Of a DNA stretch of 21,043 nucleotides, positions 1-6,158 are shown piece by piece. The position numbers and the translations under genes are program-made. Location: positions 1 through 21,043 of the forward strand of contig CABSGW010000013.1 of assembly GCA_902477365.1 (NCBI GenBank), given 5' to 3'. A model generated the notes under the pieces. That model searched no databases. It had not been told where the DNA came from and was given only the letters and a program-made list of their open reading frames with translations. The DNA comes from an uncultured Prevotellaceae bacterium (GTDB taxonomy: Bacteria > Bacteroidota > Bacteroidia > Bacteroidales > Bacteroidaceae). Positions within the stretch are counted from its first letter, which is position 1; every line of letters starts with the position of its first letter.

Positions 1-23
1 TGGAGAGGGAAGCGTGAGGGGAC

Positions 24-191
24 ATGACGGCATTCCGGAAAGAATGCCTGAATCACCATATAGTATCTAACAATGTTGAGACCATAGAAGAATATGATAG
101 AATGGTAGGTATAGAAATACCTGATAACCTTAAGCAGAATTTGATAAAAAGTCCAATAGTTCTTTTAAATATATCACTTATGCTTTGGTAA
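24..191 (+). CDS. Short unrecognised open frame, possible gene remnant
   Basis: An ATG at 24 opens a 55-residue frame ending at TAA 189-191. The product begins MTAFRKECLN and ends LLNISLMLW. I do not recognise a family. It has no signal peptide; the middle is acidic and charged (ETIEEYDRM) and the end is hydrophobic. Beyond the stop the same frame stays open for another 28 codons to TGA 276-278, with plausible composition (NILTVTLHEENGNLCAQIR). The whole could therefore be the decayed 3' end of a longer gene interrupted by a stop. There is no clear promoter or terminator. It may equally be a chance frame in non-coding DNA. Confidence 0.2.
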   Translation: MTAFRKECLNHHIVSNNVETIEEYDRMVGIEIPDNLKQNLIKSPIVLLNISLMLW

Positions 192-536
192 AGGAAAAAA
201 GGAGATGTGACTGACCGTAACATTCTTACCGTGACGCTTCATGAAGAAAATGGTAATTTATGTGCTCAGATAAGATGAACTGATGATTTATTCAGTCCCC
301 CCTCTTCCTTAATAAAAAAAGGGGTTATATTTTCCCAAATCTATAAAAAAAGAAGTTACAGATAATTCTGCTCCCTCAATTTAATACTCCTGTTCCACAC
401 ATGCCTCAGATTTATTCAAAACTCAATACCTTTAAAAAACACTCAATAAAAGCAATAAATCTTATCATAAGATATCCAAGAACGAAAAATCCTCCTTTTT
501 GAAACATTTCTACTCTGTTTTGTATAAATGCCGTTG

Positions 537-544
537 TATTTTTG
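537..544 (+). promoter_or_regulatory. Bacteroides-type -7 promoter box for the GH43-like gene
   Basis: TATTTTTG matches the Bacteroides primary-sigma -7 consensus TAnnTTTG at every fixed position. It sits 29 bases before the ATG at 574, which leaves a short leader. TTTG at 519-522 is too close to be a well-spaced -33 element, so support rests on the -7 box and its position. Confidence 0.55.
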
Positions 545-573
545 CTTCATAAATTAATCAAACAACACTTATA

Positions 574-1569
574 ATGAAAAGTCATCTTCTTTATTTTTTT
601 TGCTTTTTTCTAATAATATCCTGCACGGTCAACAATAAACAGAAATGTGAAAGGGACAAAACACCCTCACTAAAAACCTGTTTTATCCAAGGATTTCCAT
701 GGAACGACAGAGAACAAAATCCCATCAATGCACATAATGGAAGCATATTGTACCACGAAGGAACCTATTATTGGTATGGAGAAGCACATACTGCCCCCTC
801 CTTTTTACCTTTTCAGATTAACTGTTATTCCTCCAAAGATCTATTGAACTGGAATTTTGAGAATATTGTTTTCCCAAGCCTAACAGACAAAGCTATATTC
901 CCTCAAGAAACAGTAATTCTATCCCACCCCATAGTCATTTACAACAAAGAAACCCAAAAATTCGTTTTATGGGTAAAGACGATAGAGTCCAATCCTAAAA
1001 TCTGCATAGCTTTATCTACTCACCCAAACCAAAGGTTTCAAACGGCCAATATTATAAAAGATGATAAGAAAGAAACTCCCTTTACCCTGTTTCTCGATCA
1101 TAATGATAAAGCATACTACATATCATCACTCAAATCTGAAATCCGCTTGTATCCGTTAACTAAAGATTATTTAAACATTCAAAACCAATACCACCACCTA
1201 CCATCTCTGTTCCAAGGAACAATATCCTTATTTAAAAACGGCCTAAAGTATCATCTGATACTATCCAACAACCAGAAAACCGCACAATTGTTATCTGCTG
1301 ATTCCATACATGGAACATGGACTACATCAGGCAATCCTTATACAGGGCCAGATGCTGAAAAGAACTTCCATGCTCAACTCTCTTTTATCCTACCCGTACA
1401 AGGAAAAAGCCATGCATTTATAGCCATATTTGACAACAAGAAAGATTCTATTGCAGAAAAAGCTACACCTTACATTTGGCTTCCCATCATATTCAATGGA
1501 GAATCCCCTATTATACCTTGGTATGACACATGGGACACAACCATCTTTCACGAAAACAACATACAATAG
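574..1569 (+). CDS. GH43-like lipoprotein (exo-beta-1,3-galactanase fold), probably catalytically impaired
   Basis: 331 aa. A hydrophobic N-terminus ends in a lipobox (IISC, Cys17), so this is a predicted lipoprotein. It resembles five-bladed-propeller GH43 proteins of the galactan 1,3-beta-galactosidase group (GH43_24-like). The first blade reads NPINAH (49-54) and LYHEGTYYWYGE (59-70). Later landmarks are LFLDHNDKAYYISS (172-185), ADSIHGTW (242-249), GPDAEKNFHAQ (258-268) and WYDTWD (316-321). Active members usually carry an Arg-Asp pair just before the LFVDDDGKAY-type strand and a Glu in an EAPAIFKR-type strand. Here I read ETPFTLFLD and FQGTISLFKNG at these places, so both acidic residues look lost; the Gln of the HAQ motif (268), used as catalytic base in this group, is kept. 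The segment that is normally SGCTGWAPN is also shortened. A binding role or altered chemistry is possible. It has its own promoter and is not part of the downstream operon. Confidence 0.7.
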   Translation: MKSHLLYFFCFFLIISCTVNNKQKCERDKTPSLKTCFIQGFPWNDREQNPINAHNGSILYHEGTYYWYGEAHTAPSFLPFQINCYSSKDLLNWNFENIVFPSLTDKAIFPQETVILSHPIVIYNKETQKFVLWVKTIESNPKICIALSTHPNQRFQTANIIKDDKKETPFTLFLDHNDKAYYISSLKSEIRLYPLTKDYLNIQNQYHHLPSLFQGTISLFKNGLKYHLILSNNQKTAQLLSADSIHGTWTTSGNPYTGPDAEKNFHAQLSFILPVQGKSHAFIAIFDNKKDSIAEKATPYIWLPIIFNGESPIIPWYDTWDTTIFHENNIQ

Positions 1570-1728
1570 CAAACTCCCCCACAGCATTCCTTTTGTCAAC
1601 CCAACTAGGATAGCTCCCATTTTCCAAACAGACAGCCCCCTACAGAAAACAAACATCATTAAATCATCCTATGGCAATTCATACAATATAAAAATATCCT
1701 TTTCCAATTAAGATATTATTCTTTTTTA
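1570..1728 (+). other. Intergenic spacer between the GH43-like gene and the regulator
   Basis: The spacer is C-rich and A/T-rich with no strong hairpin and no supported gene. A frame open across the 3' end of the GH43-like gene into this spacer (about 1430-1711) has no family resemblance and is taken as a shadow. No clear terminator for the upstream gene was found. Confidence 0.5.
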
Positions 1729-1736
1729 TAAATTTG
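1729..1736 (+). promoter_or_regulatory. Bacteroides-type -7 promoter box for the hybrid two-component regulator
   Basis: TAAATTTG is an exact TAnnTTTG match. Transcription would start around 1742-1746, about 20 bases before the ATG at 1764. The box also decides the start codon: the in-frame TTG at 1734 lies inside the promoter and cannot be on the transcript. No obvious -33 TTTG is present at the usual distance. Confidence 0.6.
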
Positions 1737-1763
1737 CACAGCTATCAACCTTTTTTTATTAAT

Positions 1764-3938
1764 ATGGGAAAATATACTACGAAAAGACAATTAATGTGCT
1801 TGATTTATCTCTTTTTACACATCACGATACAAGCAAACATTATGCCGCACTACCATTTCAAACGGTTAACGAGTTTGGAGGGCTTGCCTTGTAATGACAT
1901 ACAAAAAATATACCAAAGCCCGGACGGTTACATTTGGTTAGCTTCTAAAAACGGATTTTACAGATATGACGGATATAGTTTTAAAACATACAAATCCAAT
2001 CTTTATCATCCGACACTTCTAAGTAATAATAATATACTCTGCCTCGAAGAAGATATAGAAAACAGACTTTGGATTGGAACAGACAAGGGATTAAACGTCC
2101 TTCTCCGTAAAACCGGAGAAATCAAGCAAATCAAACGTATAGAATTTATTAACAACTCTATTTCCGCCCTCCGTTCCACTCGAAATGGGAAACTTTTTAT
2201 CGGTACAGATCAAGGGCTTTTTTGTTACGATTACAATACAGACTCCTGTACACTATACAACAGGCAAAACACCAATGGCATTTTTCCTGAAACACCCGTA
2301 AAAAGTTTACTGGAAGATTCTCACGGGCATCTGTGGATCGGCACATGGAACCAAGGATTATTCCGTTACGACTTAGCCAAAAACAGATTCTACGCCTACC
2401 CACGTATGCTTCCAAAGTCCGCCCATGTAATATTCGAGGATAGCAAAAAAAGGATATGGATAGGCACATGGGGAAGCGGGCTGTATGTACTGGAAAATGC
2501 ATATGATCCGGACAATGTACGTTGGAAATCGTTCTCACATGAAAACGGCAATGCAAAAAGCCTTCCACATGACATTATTTACAGTATATCTGAGGATATT
2601 AATTCACGAAACATATGGATTGGTACCAGCTTAGGATTAAGTATTTTAAACGATGAATCCAAAGGCACCTTCACAAATTTCTACCCCTCAGAAAAAGATG
2701 AAACGATATCGGATGCAGAAGTAACCAGTCTTCTATGTGACAAACAAGGCATGATGTGGATTGGTATGCTCAGGGGAGGAGTAAACACGGTCAGTACACG
2801 GAAACCTTTTTTTAAATCATACCCCATGAAAGGGCTAAAACAAGAATTTAAAACTCAAACTGTATCCTGTATTCTCATTGACAAAGACAACCAAACCTTA
2901 TGGATGGTCATCGGGACATCCGGATTAATAAAATACAACCTACACAATCATACTTGGCAAAAAATACCAAAAGAAAAATACTTCCCTTCAGAATCCCGTA
3001 TTCCTTCCATCATCAAAATGACCCGCCTCTCCAATGGGGCTATCTGGTTTGGAACTTATAACGACGGGATTTTTGAATACCAAGAGACAACCGCCGGGAT
3101 ACACCATACAAAAAAATTCTCATCCGCCACCACACCCTGGTTGTCTGGAAACAGGATATACGCCATTTTTGAAGATACAGAAAAGAACAAATGGATCGGT
3201 ACCGATTACGGCCTCACAATGTTGGCTGGAAACGGAAAATATTTAAGATTCGACACCTTGGATTGTAACGGGAACAAATTACGAACATCTGTCATAATGG
3301 ATATTAAAAAAGACCACAGAGGTGTCATTTGGGCAGCCTCTTCCAACAATGGAATTTACAAAATAGAAGGTAAGGGGAAAGATATATCCAAATACAAAAT
3401 ATCAAACTATTCCATAAACAACAAAAAGCTGAACAGTACCAATGTTGCTTGCATACACATTGACACAAAGGGCAGGATATGGAGCGGAGGACAAGACGGA
3501 GGATTAAGTTTATACGACCCTCTGAAAAACTTGTTCATCCCGATACACCACATTTGGAACCTACCGGGAGATGTCATATTTAACATACAGGAAGACCAAC
3601 ATAATAATCTGTGGATCTGCACAAATTCCGGACTCGTGAAGTTGACAATCGGCAAAGATTTACAATCGTTTTCTTATCGGCTTTATACCACAATGGATGG
3701 ATTATTGGATAATTCTTTCACAAGAAACGGATCGTCTGTGTCTGCAAATGGTGAAATATACCTTGGCAGCTACCAAGGACTCAACAGCTTTCGTCCCAAC
3801 GAGTTACAGGACAAACAGTCATTCCAACCTACCGTAACCATAACAGACATAAAGATACATAATTGTCCCTGGGATGAATTACCCGTAAAAAATAAAGAGA
3901 AAATATCTGCCTTCTCTCCAGAATTTACAAAAAAATAG
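1764..3938 (+). CDS. Hybrid two-component regulator, N-terminal sensor part (frame-split)
   Basis: 724 aa from ATG 1764 to TAG 3936-3938. The start follows the promoter at 1729-1736 and gives a normal signal peptide (GKYTTKRQLMCLIYLFLHITIQA). The rest is the periplasmic sensor of a hybrid two-component system: about fourteen reg_prop-type repeats recognised by W-I-G-T-x-x-G-L cores, such as GYIWLAS, LWIGTDKGL, LWIGTWNQGL, IWIGTWGSGL, IWFGTYNDGI and NLWICTNSGL. Fourteen repeats fit the known arrangement of two seven-bladed propellers that bind an oligosaccharide. The frame stops inside the start of the Y_Y_Y domain, after SPEFTKK, at a run of seven A's; the remaining domains continue in the -1 frame. 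As annotated the protein has no membrane segment or kinase, so it could not signal alone. It is either one half of a frameshifted or recoded gene, or a victim of a one-base sequencing error. Confidence 0.85.
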   Translation: MGKYTTKRQLMCLIYLFLHITIQANIMPHYHFKRLTSLEGLPCNDIQKIYQSPDGYIWLASKNGFYRYDGYSFKTYKSNLYHPTLLSNNNILCLEEDIENRLWIGTDKGLNVLLRKTGEIKQIKRIEFINNSISALRSTRNGKLFIGTDQGLFCYDYNTDSCTLYNRQNTNGIFPETPVKSLLEDSHGHLWIGTWNQGLFRYDLAKNRFYAYPRMLPKSAHVIFEDSKKRIWIGTWGSGLYVLENAYDPDNVRWKSFSHENGNAKSLPHDIIYSISEDINSRNIWIGTSLGLSILNDESKGTFTNFYPSEKDETISDAEVTSLLCDKQGMMWIGMLRGGVNTVSTRKPFFKSYPMKGLKQEFKTQTVSCILIDKDNQTLWMVIGTSGLIKYNLHNHTWQKIPKEKYFPSESRIPSIIKMTRLSNGAIWFGTYNDGIFEYQETTAGIHHTKKFSSATTPWLSGNRIYAIFEDTEKNKWIGTDYGLTMLAGNGKYLRFDTLDCNGNKLRTSVIMDIKKDHRGVIWAASSNNGIYKIEGKGKDISKYKISNYSINNKKLNSTNVACIHIDTKGRIWSGGQDGGLSLYDPLKNLFIPIHHIWNLPGDVIFNIQEDQHNNLWICTNSGLVKLTIGKDLQSFSYRLYTTMDGLLDNSFTRNGSSVSANGEIYLGSYQGLNSFRPNELQDKQSFQPTVTITDIKIHNCPWDELPVKNKEKISAFSPEFTKK
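3929..3935 (+). other. A7 run, candidate -1 slippery site or one-base deletion
   Basis: Seven A's follow the C of ACA and are followed directly by TAG. In the zero frame the run is read as A AAA AAA, the form of a classic -1 slippery heptamer, with the stop codon next. Stepping back one base gives T-K-K-I-V-L-N-Y-T-Q-N-N-F, the expected continuous Y_Y_Y strand of this regulator family. An eight-A run would give the same protein without slippage. No strong stimulatory hairpin was found downstream; the nearest is a 5-bp stem at 3985-4000. Confidence 0.6.
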
Positions 3939-3940
3939 TA

Positions 3941-5926
3941 TTGAACTATACACAAAATAACTTCAATATAGAATTCGCAGCCTTAGGATATGAAAATCCT
4001 ATGCAACAAACTTACGCCTATAAACTCCATGGCATAGATGATAAATGGCAATATTCTAACTCTATGCACCGATTTGCTTATTACAATAATCTTCCTCCTG
4101 GAACATACACATTTGAATTGAAAGCAACCAATTCAAACGGGGTATGGAATAGTCGAGAAGCAACTTTAGACATTACAATCCTCCCTCCACCATGGAAAAC
4201 ATGGTGGGCTTATTTATTATACACGTTATTCGTGATTATTACAATTTATTGGGTTTACCGAACTGTCTGTAACCGTATGAACTTACAAAATGAGCTACAA
4301 CTGCGAGATATAGAAAAAACAAAATCCGAAGAATTGAATCATGCCAAGCTACAGTTCTTTACAAATATTACCCATGAGTTACTCACTCCCCTGACAATCA
4401 TATCTGCTGCCATAGATGAATTACGTATTGCGTCCCCCGACCATCAAAAACAATATTCAGTAATGATGAATAACATAAACCGGCTTATCCGTCTCTTACA
4501 ACAGATTTTAGAGTTCAGGAAAGTGGAAAGTGGGAATTTAAAATTGAGGGTTTCTTATAATGATTTAGCTTCTTTCGTTACCAATCATGTAGAAAGCTTC
4601 CGTCCACTCATTCAAAAAAAACAAATGCACCTCCAGGTTACCTGTCCCTCCCTCCTAATGGGTTGGTTTGATCCAGACAAAGTAGACAAAATACTCTACA
4701 ATTTATTGTCAAATGCCGCAAAATACAACAAAACCGGAGGGAATATCGACGTTATACTAACACAAGATCCAACTAAAAAATATGCCATAATCACCGTTTC
4801 CGATGACGGAGAAGGAATTTCCAAAGAGGCACAGAAAGACCTGTTCAAACGCTTTTATGAGGGAGACTACCGTAAATTCAAAACTACAGGCACAGGCATA
4901 GGACTTTCATTAACCAAAGATTTGGTATTATTACATGGCGGGACAATCACAGTAAATAGTGACAAGGGAAAAGGCACCCATTTCCAAATTTGTCTACCGA
5001 TTACAAAAGAAAGTTTCAAAGAAGATGAAATCGACATGACATCTCCTGAAAGCCATGACATCCAACTCCTAAACATTGAAGATGACCCGGCAGAAGCCCC
5101 CACACAAATACAGGAATATACATTATTAATAGTGGAAGACAATGAAGATTTATTAAACCTCATGGCCAACCTGTTGAGAATAGAATATCACATATTCACG
5201 GCCACGAACGGAATGGAAGCACTCAATATCATTCGTACGGAAGACATAGACCTTATCATCTCGGATGTCATGATGCCTGTCATGGACGGTATGACATTGT
5301 GCAAAGAAATAAAAAGCAAATTTGAAACATCACATATTCCCATATTGTTGCTCACTGCAAAAACAAGTGAAACAGACCGTACACAAGCTTATGAAATAGG
5401 AGCAGACAGTTACTTGACCAAGCCGTTCAATCTCACCGTACTACACGCCAGAATACACAACCTGTTAAGAGCAAGAGAACGTAAGAACCAGGATTTCAAG
5501 AAACAAATCGTATTTGAAGCCAAAGAACTGAACTACACCAGTATAGATGAAGAATTCCTCCAAAAGGCCATAGATTGTGTACACCAACACCTTGACGAAC
5601 CGGAGTATGATCTGGCACACTTCTTACAAGACATGGGTACCAGCCGTTCCACACTTTTCCGTAAAATGAAATCACTTACAGGACTCAGCTACGTATCTTT
5701 CATCCGGAATGTCCGATTAAAGGCCGCTTGTCAAATCATGGAAGAAAAGAAAAATGTACGTATCTCAGAACTGGCATACGCTGTAGGATTCAACGATCCG
5801 CGCTATTTCAGCACTTGCTTCAAAAAAGAGTTCGGCATGCAACCACGAGAATGGTTTGAACATTTCGTACAACACGAACAGAGAGCGACGGATGAAGATA
5901 TACATACATCGGCCTGCAAAAAGTAA
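3941..5926 (+). CDS. Hybrid two-component regulator, C-terminal kinase/receiver/AraC part
   Basis: 661 codons from a TTG that is really an internal Leu of the joined gene. Order of domains: rest of the Y_Y_Y domain (1-80, NFNIEFAALGYENP, LPPGTYTFELKATN), one membrane helix (about 84-106), HisKA with the H-box FFTNITHELLTPL (phosphoacceptor His145), HATPase with N-box NLLSNAAKYN (Asn258), G1 DDGEGI (288-293) and G2 GTGIGLSL (317-324), a receiver with ISDVMMPVMDG (Asp442) and Lys494 in LTKPF, and an AraC-type helix-turn-helix (about 540-645, YFSTCFKKEFGMQPREW). All catalytic residues are intact, which argues against an old pseudogene. Joined to the upstream half by a -1 shift it gives 1387 aa, typical of the family. 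Known members activate an adjacent utilisation operon; the one starting at 6159 is the obvious target. Independent translation from TTG 3941 would give an unsensing kinase. Confidence 0.88.
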   Translation: MNYTQNNFNIEFAALGYENPMQQTYAYKLHGIDDKWQYSNSMHRFAYYNNLPPGTYTFELKATNSNGVWNSREATLDITILPPPWKTWWAYLLYTLFVIITIYWVYRTVCNRMNLQNELQLRDIEKTKSEELNHAKLQFFTNITHELLTPLTIISAAIDELRIASPDHQKQYSVMMNNINRLIRLLQQILEFRKVESGNLKLRVSYNDLASFVTNHVESFRPLIQKKQMHLQVTCPSLLMGWFDPDKVDKILYNLLSNAAKYNKTGGNIDVILTQDPTKKYAIITVSDDGEGISKEAQKDLFKRFYEGDYRKFKTTGTGIGLSLTKDLVLLHGGTITVNSDKGKGTHFQICLPITKESFKEDEIDMTSPESHDIQLLNIEDDPAEAPTQIQEYTLLIVEDNEDLLNLMANLLRIEYHIFTATNGMEALNIIRTEDIDLIISDVMMPVMDGMTLCKEIKSKFETSHIPILLLTAKTSETDRTQAYEIGADSYLTKPFNLTVLHARIHNLLRARERKNQDFKKQIVFEAKELNYTSIDEEFLQKAIDCVHQHLDEPEYDLAHFLQDMGTSRSTLFRKMKSLTGLSYVSFIRNVRLKAACQIMEEKKNVRISELAYAVGFNDPRYFSTCFKKEFGMQPREWFEHFVQHEQRATDEDIHTSACKK

Positions 5927-5991
5927 CCCAACAGAACCTAAGCAATAATTGAAAAACATTCTTAAACGGCCTCCAGCCGTCAAGTGGAAAA

Positions 5992-6050
5992 ATAGCCCAA
6001 TAATGTAGAATACTTCTCTACGAACGATTCATACACCCTATTTGGGCTAT
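5992..6050. promoter_or_regulatory. Inverted repeat upstream of the operon promoter, candidate regulator site
   Basis: ATAGCCCAA (5992-6000) is perfectly complementary to TTGGGCTAT (6042-6050), with a 41-base spacer that itself contains GTAGA (6005-6009) and TCTAC (6017-6021). The right arm ends 30 bases before the -7 box, so it lies around -45 to -53 from the expected start of transcription, a usual place for an activator. Binding by the adjacent AraC-type output domain is inference. It could instead be a folded 3' end of the regulator transcript. Confidence 0.35.
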
Positions 6051-6080
6051 ATCAAAACATCTTCTTGATACATGATAAGC

Positions 6081-6088
6081 TACATTTG
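6081..6088 (+). promoter_or_regulatory. Bacteroides-type -7 promoter box for the main operon
   Basis: TACATTTG matches TAnnTTTG exactly. It lies 70 bases before the ATG of the first operon gene, giving a leader of about 60 bases. There is no good -33 TTTG at the expected spacing, which fits a promoter that needs an activator. No comparable box with usable spacing was found before the later genes. Confidence 0.6.
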
Positions 6089-6158
6089 TACGTCTTTAAC
6101 GGATTAATATCCGCGAAGATGTTCACATACATATATTGTATAACTAAAAACACGTATC

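Larger units (their letters stand above)
1..573. other. AT-rich stretch with little recognisable coding content
   Basis: No gene that I recognise lies here. One short open frame (24-191) is listed separately. From about 300 onward the sequence is strongly AT-rich, with many A and T runs and no long open frame on either strand, as expected of an intergenic region before the promoter at 537-544. Six C's at 297-302 can pair through four of them with GGGG at 321-324 across an A/T-rich arm, a weak terminator-like structure followed by TTATATTTT. I see no tRNA, rRNA or CRISPR pattern. Confidence 0.6.
5927..6158 (+). other. Regulatory gap between regulator and operon
   Basis: This 232-base non-coding gap holds a small 5-bp hairpin (5966-5980, ACGGC/GCCGT, no T tract, at best a weak terminator for the regulator), an inverted repeat (5992-6050) and the operon promoter (6081-6088). 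The leader from about 6095 to the ATG at 6159 is A-rich without a Shine-Dalgarno site. No gene is seen. Confidence 0.55.

Noticed and set aside
1430..1711. 93-aa frame across the end of the GH43-like gene
   Set aside because: It overlaps a well-supported coding frame, has no recognisable family and no signal; treated as a shadow.
1734..1763. Upstream TTG start giving a 734-aa sensor half
   Set aside because: The TTG lies inside the TAAATTTG promoter box (1729-1736). ATG 1764 gives a normal signal peptide.
3941..3943. TTG as a true independent start for the kinase half
   Set aside because: It falls inside a conserved strand of the Y_Y_Y domain that only makes sense joined to the upstream half; no promoter or leader precedes it.
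3985..4000. Stem AGGAT/ATCCT as a frameshift-stimulating structure
   Set aside because: Only 5 bp and about 50 bases from the A7 run, too weak and too far.
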